From Halorubrum xinjiangense (GTDB lineage Archaea; Halobacteriota; Halobacteria; Halobacteriales; Haloferacaceae), in the NCBI RefSeq assembly GCF_900102375.1, contig NZ_FNBO01000005.1, forward strand, positions 124,001-188,000: a stretch of DNA of 64,000 bases. Direction: 5' to 3'. How positions within the stretch are numbered: position 1 is the first letter of the stretch; the number at the start of each line of letters is the position of its first letter. Under the pieces are notes generated by a model that was not told the DNA's origin, ran no database searches, and saw nothing but the letters and a program-made list of their open reading frames with translations. Of this stretch, positions 37,327-46,772 are shown one piece after another. The position numbers and the translations under genes were made by a program.

Positions 37327-38505
37327 TTAGAACAGGGATTCCAGCTCGTCGCTGTCGTCGCTGACGAGCTCGTCGAGGTTCTCGTCGCTCTCCTCGCGGA
37401 TCTCGTCTAAGTTGTCCTGCGCCTCGATGGCGACCTGCTGGAGCTCCTTGATCCGCGGGACGTTCGTGACGCCCGCGAGCAGGATGACCGTCGCGACGAA
37501 GCCGGCGCCGCGGTACGGGTAGTCCCCGCCGCGGACCTCCATCGAGCCGGTCTGCTCTTCGAGCCACTTGCGGCCGCGCTCGATGCCCTTCCGGTTGAGG
37601 TACTCCGGCGGGCCGGCGAGCACGAGCAGCGCGCGCTCCGCGCCCTCGATCTCGCAGGGGAGCGTGAGCCGGCCGAGCGCCGCCTTGCGGACGAGGCTGG
37701 TGATCCGGTTCGTGGTGTGTGCGCTGTCGAGCTCTTCGTCGTTGCCGTCGTCGCGCAGCCGCGAGAGCAGGCCGCCCGAGGAGCGCTCCTCGACCTCCTC
37801 CTCGGCGTAGCCGACGGTGGAGACGCCGCCGCCCGATAGCGTGTTGATGATCTCGGAGGAGTCGACGACGCTCTCGGCGATCTCCTGTCCCTGCTGGATC
37901 TCGCCGGCGCCGAACAGAATTCCGAACCGCCGGACGATCTCCTCGTTGATCTCCTCGTAGCCGCCCTGGACGGACTCGCCCGTCTTCCGCCAGGCGTCGT
38001 TGTCGAACACCATGAGGTTGTCCACCTCGCGGACGAACGTCTGGAACGAGCGGGCCGCGTTGAGGGTGTAGATGCCCCCTTCGTCGCTGCCCGGCAGGAT
38101 GCCCAGCCCGTAGACTGGCTCGGTGTAGATCCGCTTGAGGTGTTTCGCGAGCACCGGTGCGCCGCCGGAGCCCGTCCCGCCGCCGAGCCCGGCGACGACG
38201 AGGAAGGCGTCGACCTCGTGGACCGGGATCGAGTCGATCGCGCCCTGAACCTCATCGATGTCCTCCTCGGCGATCTCCGCGCCCAGCTCGTTGTCCGCGC
38301 CGACGCCGTGGCCCTTCACCCGGGACTGGCCGATGAGGACGCGCTGGTCCTCGGAGATGTGTTCGAGTCCCATGAGGTCGGCCTTCGCGGTGTTGACGGC
38401 CGCCGCGGCCCGAACGATCTCGGAGCCCGTCCGCTTATCGTACTCCAAGAACTTGTCAACTACTTTACCCCCCGCCTGTCCGAATCCGATCATTGCGAGT
38501 TTCAT
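37327..38505 (-). CDS. cetZ: Tubulin-like protein CetZ
   Basis: The 392-residue GTPase starts MKLAMIGFGQAGGKVVDKFL and has the tubulin signature GGGTGSGG (108-115), NTAKADL, and an acidic C-terminal tail (EESDENLDELVSDDSDE). CetZ proteins form cytoskeletal filaments that control haloarchaeal cell shape; the N-terminus and length match the CetZ1 group rather than FtsZ. A GGCTTATATACG box near 38548-38558 implies a 5' leader of about 20 bases. Confidence 0.92.
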   Translation of the reverse strand: MKLAMIGFGQAGGKVVDKFLEYDKRTGSEIVRAAAAVNTAKADLMGLEHISEDQRVLIGQSRVKGHGVGADNELGAEIAEEDIDEVQGAIDSIPVHEVDAFLVVAGLGGGTGSGGAPVLAKHLKRIYTEPVYGLGILPGSDEGGIYTLNAARSFQTFVREVDNLMVFDNDAWRKTGESVQGGYEEINEEIVRRFGILFGAGEIQQGQEIAESVVDSSEIINTLSGGGVSTVGYAEEEVEERSSGGLLSRLRDDGNDEELDSAHTTNRITSLVRKAALGRLTLPCEIEGAERALLVLAGPPEYLNRKGIERGRKWLEEQTGSMEVRGGDYPYRGAGFVATVILLAGVTNVPRIKELQQVAIEAQDNLDEIREESDENLDELVSDDSDELESLF

Positions 38506-38629
38506 CGTGTGCTCCCTCCGCGTTTGAACTGAACAGAGCGCGATCTCGTATATAAGCCTTCGGTTGCCGTTACCAGCGCTGAGATTAGCGCAGTTGACAC
38601 GTTCGGTCCACCGGTCATCGGATCCCCGG

Positions 38630-39535
38630 TCATCGGATCCCGAGGTGTTCGCCGAGCGTCGTCAGTTCGGCCGTGTCCGCCCCGAACGCCTCAACGTCGT
38701 TGTCGGCGGTCGTGTTGTCGAACTTCAGCGACCGGTACTGGTCCGCTCCCATCGGGAAGCCGGGGACCGCGCCGAGGACGGAAAGCCCGATCTTCGCGAG
38801 CGGCATGGGGAGCGGGACGATGGTGACGCCCTTCTTCTCCGCCTCGTAGACGAGGTCCGTCACCTGCCGGAGCGTGAGCACCTCCGGGCCGCCGATCTCG
38901 TACGTCTCGCCGGCGTGCGCGTCGTCGGTCACCGCGGCGGCGATCATCGGGACGAGGTCTTCGACGTGGATCGGCTGGAAGCGCGTCTTCCCGCCGCCCG
39001 GAAGCGGGTACAGCGGGACGCCCGGCGCGAACATCCCCTTCAGGCGCTTGGTGAACGAGACGAACTCCCCTCCCTCGCCGAAGACGACGGAGGGGCGGAA
39101 GATCGTCCAGTCGAGGTCGCTCTCGCGGACGATCTCCTCGGCCTCGCCCTTCGCGCGAATGTACGCGGTGTCGCCGTCCGGGTCCGCGCCGAGCGCGCTC
39201 AGCTGGACGAACCCGTCGACGCCGCCCGCCTCCGCCGCGCGGACGAGGTTCGCGGTCCCGCCGCGGTGGATCCGGTCGTGCATCCGGTTGCCGCCGTCCG
39301 GTTCGAAAAGCGGCGAGAGCGCGACTAAGTTCACGACCGCGTCGTGCCCCTTGACCGCCGACTCGATGGAGTCGTAGTCGGTCACGTCGCCGGTGACGCC
39401 CGACACGCCGTCCGGCGTCTCCTCCGGCGAGCGGGAGAGCGCGGTCACCGCGTGGCCGTCGTCCGCGAGCGCCCGACAGAGGTACGATCCGATGAACCCG
39501 GTCCCGCCGGCTACCAACACTTTCATGCGATTCAT
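38630..39535 (-). CDS. NDUFA9-like NAD(P)-binding protein (atypical SDR)
   Basis: The 301-residue protein has KVLVAGGTGFIGSYLCRALADDGH (the atypical SDR motif) and VVNLVALSPLFEPDG. Its other conserved segments are FVQLSALGADPDG, YIRAKGEAEEIVR (Tyr-x3-Lys), FRPSVVFGEGG and FQPIHVEDLVPMI. This is the family of the complex I NDUFA9 subunit and sugar/flavonoid reductase-like proteins. The role in archaea is not established. Two starts fit equally (39535 MNR..., 39526 MKV...). Confidence 0.85.
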   Translation of the reverse strand: MNRMKVLVAGGTGFIGSYLCRALADDGHAVTALSRSPEETPDGVSGVTGDVTDYDSIESAVKGHDAVVNLVALSPLFEPDGGNRMHDRIHRGGTANLVRAAEAGGVDGFVQLSALGADPDGDTAYIRAKGEAEEIVRESDLDWTIFRPSVVFGEGGEFVSFTKRLKGMFAPGVPLYPLPGGGKTRFQPIHVEDLVPMIAAAVTDDAHAGETYEIGGPEVLTLRQVTDLVYEAEKKGVTIVPLPMPLAKIGLSVLGAVPGFPMGADQYRSLKFDNTTADNDVEAFGADTAELTTLGEHLGIR

Positions 39536-39624
39536 ATCGCGTGGAAGCCCCGTAAACCTACCGCGGCGTCAGACGCTCCCGAAATCCGACGCGTTGGCGG
39601 CCGACGCGAACGCGAACGGCCGGA

Positions 39625-40488
39625 CTACTCCCCGTCTGGAACCGGGACCGTCAACACCGGCACGGGGGCGCTGCGGAGGGTGCGCTCGGCGACGCTCCCC
39701 AGCAGGTACCGTCCCACGCCGGTCCGGCCGTGGGTCCCCATCGCCACGAGGTCGACGCCGGGGTCGTCGACGTACGCTCGGATCCCGCGCGCGGCCGAGG
39801 AGGCGACTTCGACGGCGCCGACCGCCTCCAACCCGGCGGCCTCGACGCGCTCGACGCCCGCGGCGACCGCGTCGTCGGCGTACTCCGAGAGGACGTCCAC
39901 CTCGACGTGGTCCCCGATGCCGATCCCGCCGGTGTCGACGACCGAGAGGACGTGGACCGTCGCGCCCGCGCGCTCCGCGACCGGGAGCGCGCGGTCGAGC
40001 GCGGCGGTCGCGGCAGGGCTCCCGTCGGTCGGTACCAGGACGTCCTCGTACGGGTACGGGACCGATTCGTCGCCCGGGCGGAGGGCCAGCACTGGCACCG
40101 GCGACCGCCGGACGACGCGCTCGGTGGTGCTGCCGACGAGGCGCTCGACCCCCTGCCGCCCGCGCGTCGACATCGCGACGAGGTCGGCGTCGACCTCCTC
40201 GGCGTACGCGGCGACCGTCTCGGGGACGCCGCCCTGTCGGACAGCGGTCTCAGCGTCAACGCCCGCCTCGGCGGCGCGGGCGGCCGCCTCCTCGACGATC
40301 GACTCGCCCTCGCGCTCAAGCACGTCGACCACGTCGCCACCGATCCGCGTCACGCTGTCGCGGGTCGTGTCCGCGACGTGGAGGAGGTGGACCGTCGCGC
40401 CGTGGTCGGCCGCGACCGCCAGGACGTGCTCGAAGGCCGCCGCGGCCGCGTCGCTGCCGTCGGTGGGGACGCAGATCCGGTCGAACAT
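39625..40488 (-). CDS. Tandem universal stress protein (two UspA domains)
   Basis: The 287-residue protein is two Usp domains: [20 protein letters not shown] (1-140), ending VPVLALRP, and [22 protein letters not shown] (149-287), ending VPVLTVP. Both keep the ATP-binding GxxGxxxxxxxxxGS(T) loop: [19 protein letters not shown] and [20 protein letters not shown]. It is expected to bind ATP. It is the second Usp locus of the window; both lie alone. Confidence 0.92.
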   Translation of the reverse strand: MFDRICVPTDGSDAAAAAFEHVLAVAADHGATVHLLHVADTTRDSVTRIGGDVVDVLEREGESIVEEAAARAAEAGVDAETAVRQGGVPETVAAYAEEVDADLVAMSTRGRQGVERLVGSTTERVVRRSPVPVLALRPGDESVPYPYEDVLVPTDGSPAATAALDRALPVAERAGATVHVLSVVDTGGIGIGDHVEVDVLSEYADDAVAAGVERVEAAGLEAVGAVEVASSAARGIRAYVDDPGVDLVAMGTHGRTGVGRYLLGSVAERTLRSAPVPVLTVPVPDGE

Positions 40489-40584
40489 ACGCGACCGGTC
40501 GCGGCCACAGGTGAAAAACGCTCGCGTCGTCGCCGCGCCGCGGGACCGTCCGGTCCCGGTCACGGGAGGGCCCGCTCGACGCCG

Positions 40585-41952
40585 TCAGGCCGCGTCGTCG
40601 CCGGGGGCGTCCGCGTGCTCGGCGGCCGCCGATCCCTCGGGGTCGTCGCGCCGCGTGACGCGGACCGTCGAGATGCGCGCGCCGTCGACCGCGGTGACCT
40701 CGAAGGCGAACCGCTCCGTCTCCGCGACGTCGCCCACCTCGGGCGAGCGCCCGATCCGGTCGAGGACGAACCCGCCGAGCGTCTCGTAGCCGTCGCCGCT
40801 GAGGTCGGTGCCGAGCGCGTCGTTGACGTCGGCGAGCGCGACCGACCCGTCGGCCTCGTGCGTCCGGTCGCCGGTCCGCTGGACCGTGTGGCGGCGCTCT
40901 GCGACGTCGAACTCGTCGCGGAGGTCGCCGACGAGCGCCTCGGCGACGTCCTCGACGGTCGCGATCCCCTCGAAGGCGCCCCACTCGTCGATCACGGCCG
41001 CCATCTGCCGGCGCTCGTCGCGAAACTGGACGAGGAGGTCGCTCGCGCTCGTCGTCTCCGGGACGACGAGGATCTCCCGCGCGAGGTCGGTCGCGGTCGC
41101 GCCGTCGTCGCCCGCCTCGGTCGCGCGCAGCACGTCCTTCACGTCCACGAAGCCGACGACGCGGTCGGCGTCGTCGTTCTCGACGACCGGGTACCGAGTG
41201 TGGCCGGCGTCGAGGACCGTCCCGCGGATCGCCGAGAGCGACGCGTCCGCGGGCAGCGAGACGACGTCCGGGCGGGGGACCATCAGCTCGCGGGCCGCGG
41301 TGTCGTCGAGCTCGAAGACGCCCTCGATCATCGCGACCTCGGACTCGTCGACGTGGCCGGCCTCGCCGGCCCGAGCCAGCACGCGCCGGATCTCCCGCTC
41401 TTCGAGCGTCTCGTCGCTCTCCGAGGCGGGCGGCACGCCGATCAGGCTCGTGAAGGCGTTCGCCGTGCCGTTGAACACCGCGATACCGGGCGAGAAGATC
41501 AGGTACGAGAGCTTCATCGGCGGCGCGAGGAGCAGCGAGATCCGCTCCGCCTGCGCGATGGCGATGGTCTTCGGCGCGAGCTCGCCGAAGACGACGTGGA
41601 GGAAGGTGATAAAGGAGAACCCGATCGCGAACGCGACGAGGTGAACCAGCCCCTCGGGCAGCAGCGGGCCGAGGACGGGTTCGATCAGCGCCGCGACCGC
41701 GGGCTCGCCGATCCACCCCAGCCCGAGCGACGCGAGCGTGATCCCGAGCTGGGTCGCCGCGAGGTAGTCGTCGAGGTTGGTCATCACCTCCTGGAGCGTC
41801 TCCGCGCCCGCCTTCCCCTCCTCGACTAGCTGGTCGACCGAGGTGGCCCGGATCCTGACGAACGCGAACTCCGAGGCGACGAAGAAGCCGTTCAGAACGA
41901 CCAACACGAGGGCGGCCGCCACCCGCGAGAGCGAGACGGCGACGGCTACCAT
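40585..41952 (-). CDS. CNNM/CorC-type membrane protein (DUF21, CBS pair, CorC_HlyC)
   Basis: The 455-residue protein has an N-terminal DUF21 transmembrane domain (about 10-180, VLNGFFVASEFAFVRIR and FITFLHVVFGELAPKTIAIA). A CBS pair follows near 205-330 (ELMVPRPDVVSLPAD, RYPVVE, GFVDVKDVL, AAVIDEWGAFEGIATVEDV), then a CorC_HlyC FAD-like domain (YETLGGFVLDRIGR). The family transports or regulates Mg2+ in other organisms; hemolysin annotation is historical. Confidence 0.9.
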   Translation of the reverse strand: MVAVAVSLSRVAAALVLVVLNGFFVASEFAFVRIRATSVDQLVEEGKAGAETLQEVMTNLDDYLAATQLGITLASLGLGWIGEPAVAALIEPVLGPLLPEGLVHLVAFAIGFSFITFLHVVFGELAPKTIAIAQAERISLLLAPPMKLSYLIFSPGIAVFNGTANAFTSLIGVPPASESDETLEEREIRRVLARAGEAGHVDESEVAMIEGVFELDDTAARELMVPRPDVVSLPADASLSAIRGTVLDAGHTRYPVVENDDADRVVGFVDVKDVLRATEAGDDGATATDLAREILVVPETTSASDLLVQFRDERRQMAAVIDEWGAFEGIATVEDVAEALVGDLRDEFDVAERRHTVQRTGDRTHEADGSVALADVNDALGTDLSGDGYETLGGFVLDRIGRSPEVGDVAETERFAFEVTAVDGARISTVRVTRRDDPEGSAAAEHADAPGDDAA

Positions 41953-42069
41953 CCGTCACCTCCGAACGCGCGAGCGGCTGACGAGTCGACGACCATGCGG
42001 GCCGTTCGGGGAGGGGTAACTAAAAAGATGGTCGGGCGGGGCCGGCAGGCGCCGTCTCGACCCGGGCCG

Positions 42070-42075
42070 TTTATT
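42070..42075 (+). promoter_or_regulatory. TATA-like box of tmk
   Basis: TTTATT lies 24-29 bases before ATG 42099, so tmk is probably transcribed as a leaderless mRNA, separately from the divergent CNNM gene. Confidence 0.55.
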
Positions 42076-42098
42076 CCTCGCCGCGGCGGAACGCGACC

Positions 42099-42692
42099 AT
42101 GCTGATCACGCTGGAGGGGCTCGACGGCAGCGGCAAGACGACGGTCTGGGAGGCGCTCCACGACGTGTACCCCGACGCGACGTTCACCCGCGAACCCACC
42201 GACAGCTGGTACGGGGAGGCTGTGGGGCGCTCGATGGGCGACCCGGACGCCGACCCGCTCGCGGAGCTGTTCTTATACACCGCCGACCACGCGAACCACC
42301 TCTCGGAGACGGTGCGGCCGGCGCTCGCCGGCGGCGACCTCGTGGTCTCCGACCGCTACTCGGACTCGCGGTTCGCCTATCAGGGGGCGACGCTCGCGCG
42401 CGCCGACACGGAGATCCAGCGCCCGCTGGAGTACGTCCGGGGGATCCACGCCGCGTTCTCGCGTCCGCCGGACGCGACCATCTACCTCGACGTAGACCCC
42501 GAGACCGGGGCCGAGCGCGCCGGCCGGAGCGACAAGTTCGAGCGCGGCGGCTACCTCGCCGCCGTGCGCGACAACTACGAGCGCCTGATCGACGCCGACC
42601 CCGGTCGGTTCCACCGGGTCGACGCCGCTCGCGCGCCCGAGGACGTGGTGGCGCGCGTCGAGGACATTGTGGCCGGGCTGGTCGACCGCTGA
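42099..42692 (+). CDS. tmk: Thymidylate kinase
   Basis: The 197-residue kinase phosphorylates dTMP to d[23 protein letters not shown] carries the P-loop (residues 7-15), [10 protein letters not shown] binds substrate, [16 protein letters not shown] is the DR(Y/H) motif, and the lid is represented by [12 protein letters not shown]. Normal length for the family. Confidence 0.94.
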   Translation: MLITLEGLDGSGKTTVWEALHDVYPDATFTREPTDSWYGEAVGRSMGDPDADPLAELFLYTADHANHLSETVRPALAGGDLVVSDRYSDSRFAYQGATLARADTEIQRPLEYVRGIHAAFSRPPDATIYLDVDPETGAERAGRSDKFERGGYLAAVRDNYERLIDADPGRFHRVDAARAPEDVVARVEDIVAGLVDR

Positions 42693-42713
42693 CGCCGTCT
42701 CGTCCGAGGATTC

Positions 42714-43061
42714 TCAGCGCGTGTCTGGAAGCTCGTACTCGTCAGGCGACGGGACGTAGAGGTAGTCGATAGCGACGCCGAGCGCCAGCGGAAGCGCGAT
42801 CAAAAGCGCCAGCAGGATCGTCGAGCTCCCGACGTTGATCCCGGTCCCGACGCCGAGCGCGCCGGTGAACACGAGCGTCGAGACGAGCAACAGCAGGGGG
42901 GTCAACACGAGCGTGTAGACGACCGACCCCCACGACGTCGAGAGCTGAATCCGAAAGAACCGGGTCGCGACCCCGGCGAGGAACGTGTGGAACGCGACCA
43001 GGGCGAGGAGGCTGCCGAACCCGAACAGCGCGAGCATGGTCGCCGTACGGACCGGCGACAC
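42714..43061 (-). CDS. Small membrane protein, haloarchaeal
   Basis: The 115-residue product has three or four hydrophobic helices (MLALFGFGSLLALVAFHTFL, VVYTLVLTPLLLLVSTLVF, ILLALLIALPLALGVAIDYL) and ends in an acidic PSPDEYELPDTR tail. No known motif. ATG 43061 and ATG 43037 (MLALFGFG) both fit; the second gives a start at the helix. It lies between tmk and a DUF5813-like gene, all three divergent or convergent, so it stands alone. Confidence 0.7.
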   Translation of the reverse strand: MSPVRTATMLALFGFGSLLALVAFHTFLAGVATRFFRIQLSTSWGSVVYTLVLTPLLLLVSTLVFTGALGVGTGINVGSSTILLALLIALPLALGVAIDYLYVPSPDEYELPDTR

Positions 43062-43081
43062 TTCCCGCTATCGGCCGCACC

Positions 43082-43185
43082 CGGACCGCCGTCGCTCGCC
43101 TTGGGCGGACCTCCATCAGATCGGACCGCCGTCGCTCGCCTTGGGCGGACCTCCCTCAGACCGGACCGCCGCCGCCCTGCTGTCG
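43082..43185. repeat. 40-bp tandem repeat at a gene 3' end
   Basis: A 40-base unit beginning CGGACCGCCGTCGCTCGCC starts at 43082, 43122 and, partly, at 43162, with only single-base changes. It covers the spacer before the small membrane protein and the stop of the DUF5813-like gene (43156), whose last codons (QQGGGGPV) are made from the third copy. Confidence 0.8.
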
Positions 43186-43713
43186 CGCTGCCGAGAGCAG
43201 GTCCGAGACGGGCTCGGTGTACTCGTACCCCGGGATCACTCCCTGAACGTACGTCCCCTCGACGAAGTCGATCAGCGCGCCCGCGTCGTCGACACCCCGC
43301 CGCTCGTTGATATCCGTGAGCGCGTACGCGACCGTGATCTCGTCGACCTCGCCCTCGACGACCGGGTCGAACTCCCGATCCGTTCGGGTGACGCCGCCGA
43401 CGTCGACGACGCGGCGTTCGAACGTGTCGGCCCAGCCGTCCCCGACCACGTCGGCGACCTCGTCGGCGGTGACCGCCGAGAGCGTCGGCACGCGGACGGT
43501 GACCGCAAAGCGGATCCGGCCCTCCTCGGCGGGCGCCGCGCGAACGCGCCCGTCGAACGCGGTCGTCGTCGAGACCCAGCCGTCCCCGTCGCGCTCGAAG
43601 GAGCCGTGGTCTGCGAACGCCCGCCGGACCCGGTCGGGGAGTTCGTCCGTCGGGTCGGGCTTGTCGCCCGCGCCGTCGTCGCGCTCGGCGTCGTCGTCCT
43701 CGGTTTCGCTCAT
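43156..43713 (-). CDS. DUF5813-like haloarchaeal protein
   Basis: The 185-residue acidic protein has a disordered head (MSETEDDDAERDDGAGDKP), then RRAFADHGSFERDGDGWV, FAVTVRVPTLSAVTADEVADVV, TFERRVVDVGGVT and GTYVQGVIPGYEYTEPVSDLL. The pattern is that of a conserved haloarchaeal family (recalled as DUF5813) of unknown function. The last residues come from a tandem repeat, so the C-terminus is probably recent. Confidence 0.72.
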   Translation of the reverse strand: MSETEDDDAERDDGAGDKPDPTDELPDRVRRAFADHGSFERDGDGWVSTTTAFDGRVRAAPAEEGRIRFAVTVRVPTLSAVTADEVADVVGDGWADTFERRVVDVGGVTRTDREFDPVVEGEVDEITVAYALTDINERRGVDDAGALIDFVEGTYVQGVIPGYEYTEPVSDLLSAARQQGGGGPV

Positions 43714-43863
43714 ACCGATCCGGAGGCGACGCGCCGTGAAAAGCCGCTCGCGTCGCCCGCGCGAGCCGCGACGCCGACGCGGTTCGCGCCGGCCCCGTCA
43801 CCGATACGGGCACTCCGGGCCGGTACGTCGGGCCCTTTTGTGCGTCGACCGCCGAGACCGGGT

Positions 43864-45177
43864 ATGGCAGACACGTTTCGGTCCACGGAGGGACTGATCG
43901 ACGCGCTCGCGGACGCCGACTTCGACCGCCCGCCGGCGCTCGTCAGCAACGCGCACATCACCGGGCTCGGCGTCGCTCGGGCGCTCGACGCCCACGACGT
44001 GCCCGTGATCGCGCTCGACCGAGCGGGCGGGGACGCCGGCGGCGCGGGAGCCGAGACGGGGACCGTCACGCACGACGGGCTCGCGCCGCCCTCGGACGCG
44101 GTCGACTTCGCGGGCGCGGTGACGTACCCGCTCGACGACCTCGACGGGTTCCGGGAAGACGTGGAGGCGATCGTCGACGCCGCGGGCGCGGAGGCGGTCG
44201 CGTTCGGCTGTATGGACGAGTGGGCGCTCTCGTACGCCGAGGCCGACCCCGACGGCGTCCGGCTCCCCTTCGCCGGGAGCGACACGCTCGACGACGTATT
44301 GAACAAGTCCGAGCTGTACGCGACCTGCGAGCGGCTCGGCGTCCCCTATCCGGAGACGTACCGGCTGGCGGAGACCGCGGCGGCCGGGACCCGCGAGGCG
44401 GACGCGACGGTCGACGAGGCCGCGGAGGCGCTCGGCTTCCCGCTGGTGGTGAAGCCCGAGCTCAAGCGCGATTTCGAGGAGGCGTTCGGTACCAACGTGA
44501 TCGAGGTCGCGGACCGCGGGGAGTTCGCGGACGTCGTCGCGGCCGCGAGCGACGCGGGGATCGCGGTGATGGCCCAGAAGCGCGTCGACATCGCGACCGG
44601 GAGGGACCACTCGCTGGCCTCCTACGTCCCCCCGTCCGGGCGCGATGACGCGCTCGCGGTCGTGGGCAACGCCGCGGTCCGGTACCCCCGCAACTTCGGC
44701 ACGTCCTGTCTCGTGGAGACGGCCGACGAGCCGGCGATCGAGGAGCGCGCGCTGGCTGTCCTCGACGACGCGGACTACCACGGCATCAGCGAGGCGGAGT
44801 TCGTCTACGACGAGGCCCGCGGGGAGTTCCTGCTGCTCGACGTCAACACCCGGCCGTGGAAGTGGATCTCGATGCCGGTCGCCGCGGGCGCGAACCTCCC
44901 GATGGCCGCCTACGCCGCGGTCACAGACGCGAGCTACGAGTCCGACGGCGTCGAGCTGACGCGGTGGGTGTACCTCCGCGACTACCTCTCGCTTTTAGCG
45001 GGCGACGACGCCTTCTGGGACCAGCTGTCGGCGGCCGACTGGCGCCGGCTCGTCTCCGGCGCGTTCGAGCGCGAGGGGAACCTCACGACCGGCGTCTACC
45101 GGCCCTCCGACCCGGGCCCGGCCGCGAAGCTGTTCGAGACCGAGTTCGTTGACCGCGAGTACTACTGCTCCTGTTGA
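43864..45177 (+). CDS. ATP-grasp family ligase
   Basis: The 437-residue protein has an N-terminal Rossmann-like part (PALVSNAHITGLGVARALDA). The ATP-grasp fold follows: FAGSDTLDDVLNKSELYATCERLGVPYPETY, ALGFPLVVKPELKRD, ISEAEFVYDEARGEFLLLDVNTRPWKW with the metal-binding Glu and Asn. It joins a carboxylate to an amine or thiol via an acyl-phosphate. It resembles predicted carboxylate-amine ligases of COG3919 type; the substrate is unknown. Confidence 0.82.
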   Translation: MADTFRSTEGLIDALADADFDRPPALVSNAHITGLGVARALDAHDVPVIALDRAGGDAGGAGAETGTVTHDGLAPPSDAVDFAGAVTYPLDDLDGFREDVEAIVDAAGAEAVAFGCMDEWALSYAEADPDGVRLPFAGSDTLDDVLNKSELYATCERLGVPYPETYRLAETAAAGTREADATVDEAAEALGFPLVVKPELKRDFEEAFGTNVIEVADRGEFADVVAAASDAGIAVMAQKRVDIATGRDHSLASYVPPSGRDDALAVVGNAAVRYPRNFGTSCLVETADEPAIEERALAVLDDADYHGISEAEFVYDEARGEFLLLDVNTRPWKWISMPVAAGANLPMAAYAAVTDASYESDGVELTRWVYLRDYLSLLAGDDAFWDQLSAADWRRLVSGAFEREGNLTTGVYRPSDPGPAAKLFETEFVDREYYCSC

Positions 45178-45214
45178 CCCGGTCGACCGAGTGTGGCCCG
45201 CCGGGGGGAGCCGG

Positions 45215-45661
45215 TCAGTTCAACGTCTTTCGCATACAGACGGCGGACGCCGGACAGAGGTCCGCGAACTCCGTCGTGTTCCGGATCGCCTCCGGAGCGT
45301 CCGTCCGCTCTATCGCAGCGTATCCCCGCTCGGAGAAAAACCCCGACGCGGTCGTCGTGAGGAGGTAGAGCTCTTTAACCCCCCCCTTCCGTGCTCTCGT
45401 TTCCAACGCGTCACAGATCGCGCTCCCGTAGCCGACCCCGCGCTTCCGGGCGTCCACGACGACCGATCGGAGGAGCCCCACGCGACCGTACGGCTCGATC
45501 CCGCCGACCCCGATCCGCTCGCCGCCGACTGTGGCCACGTAGAAGTTCGCCGGGGAGTCTCCCACGTCCTCGGCGGGGAGCCCGTTCCGCTCCAGAAGCG
45601 TCTCGACGTAGTCGAGCTCCCCCGCGGCAGCGTCGAGCCGTATCGACGACACACTTGCCAT
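45215..45661 (-). CDS. GNAT acetyltransferase, ArsN2-like
   Basis: The 148-residue protein is a short GNAT: FYVATVGGERIGVGGIEPYG, LRSVVVDARKRGVGYGSAICDALE (acetyl-CoA loop), KELYLLTTTASGFFSERGYAAIER. The LYLLTTTA...FF..RGY segment is the hallmark, from memory, of the ArsN2 arsenic-resistance acetyltransferases. No other arsenic genes are nearby, so the substrate stays open. Confidence 0.8.
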   Translation of the reverse strand: MASVSSIRLDAAAGELDYVETLLERNGLPAEDVGDSPANFYVATVGGERIGVGGIEPYGRVGLLRSVVVDARKRGVGYGSAICDALETRARKGGVKELYLLTTTASGFFSERGYAAIERTDAPEAIRNTTEFADLCPASAVCMRKTLN

Positions 45662-45710
45662 GGGCGGCCGATCGTATTCAACCCAAGGGCGATCGGCGGC
45701 GGTCGGGGCT

Positions 45711-45829
45711 GGTCAGCAGGCGGAGTCGGTCAGCAGGCGAAGTCGGTCAGCAGGCGAAGTCGGTCAGCAGGCGAAGTCGGTCAGCAGGCGAAGTCGGTCA
45801 GCAGACGGAATCGGTCAGCGGGCGGTACG
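45711..45829. repeat. 17-bp minisatellite (7 copies)
   Basis: The unit GGTCAGCAGGCGAAGTC is repeated head to tail from 45711 with starts at 45711, 45728, 45745, 45762, 45779, 45796 and 45813; the inner four are identical and the outer ones diverge. It lies between an acetyltransferase gene and pyrF. Being 17 bases long it cycles through all three frames, so it is not a coding repeat. Confidence 0.92.
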
Positions 45830-45917
45830 AACACACCGGCGGTCGACGCGCGCGACCACTGTGAGTCGCCCTACCGCGGAACACAACGGTTAGTGCGCCC
45901 GCCGACGCAGGGCGCGT

Positions 45918-46748
45918 ATGGGCTTCTTCGAGACGCTCGCGGACCGGATTGACGCGGTCGACAGCGTCGTCTCGGTCGGGCTCGACCCCGACCCGAGCCG
46001 GCTCCCCGAGACCGTGATCGACGCCGACCTCCCGCGGTGGGCGTTCAACCGCCGGATCATCGACGCGACTCACGAGCACGCCGCCTGCTACAAGCCGAAC
46101 GCCGCCTTCTACGAGGACCCCGACGGCTGGCGCGCCCTCCGGGAGACCGCGGCGTACGCCGAGGGAAAGGGCGTCCCCGTCCTCCTCGACGCGAAGCGCG
46201 GCGACATCGGAAACACCGCGCGTCAGTACGCCGAGGTCCTCGACTGGGTCGACGCGATCACCGTGAATCCCTACCTCGGGCGCGACTCGCTCCAGCCGTT
46301 CCTCGACCGCGCGGACAAGGGCGTGTTCGCGCTCTGTCGCACCTCGAACCCGGGCGGGGCCGACCTCCAGGACCTCGAACTCGCCTCCGGCGAGCCGCTC
46401 TATGAGCGCGTCGCCGCGCTCGCGGACGTGTGGAACGCGAACGACAACGTCGGCCTCGTCGTGGGCGCGACGACGCCCGAGGAGCTGGAGGCGGTCCGGG
46501 AGATCGTCCCGGAGATCCCCTTCCTCGTCCCCGGCGTGGGCGCGCAGGGGGGCGACGCCGAGGCCGCGGTCGAGCACGGGTTGGCCTCGCGGCCGGACCT
46601 CCCGGTCGACGTCGGCCTCGTGAACTCCTCGCGCGGGATCATCTTCGCCGGCGAGGAGTCGAGCCGCCCCGGCGACGAGGCGACGTACTTCGGCGCCGCC
46701 GGCGACGCGGCCAAGCGGCTCACGAAGCGGCTGAACCGACACCGCTAG
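45918..46748 (+). CDS. pyrF: Orotidine 5'-phosphate decarboxylase
   Basis: The 276-residue enzyme makes UMP from OMP. Signatures: VVSVGLDPDPSRLP, CYKPNAAFYE, VPVLLDAKRGDIGNTARQYA (the catalytic Asp-Lys-x-x-Asp core), TVNPYLGRDSLQPFL, LVPGVGAQGGD and VNSSRGIIFAG. This is the longer OMP decarboxylase type found in haloarchaea and some bacteria. Normal length. Confidence 0.94.
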   Translation: MGFFETLADRIDAVDSVVSVGLDPDPSRLPETVIDADLPRWAFNRRIIDATHEHAACYKPNAAFYEDPDGWRALRETAAYAEGKGVPVLLDAKRGDIGNTARQYAEVLDWVDAITVNPYLGRDSLQPFLDRADKGVFALCRTSNPGGADLQDLELASGEPLYERVAALADVWNANDNVGLVVGATTPEELEAVREIVPEIPFLVPGVGAQGGDAEAAVEHGLASRPDLPVDVGLVNSSRGIIFAGEESSRPGDEATYFGAAGDAAKRLTKRLNRHR

Positions 46749-46772
46749 GCTCGCGTGCCGCTCGGGGGCCCG

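Noticed and set aside
45711-45829. CRISPR array or coding repeat
   Set aside because: Units are head to tail without spacers, and 17 bases is not codon-sized.
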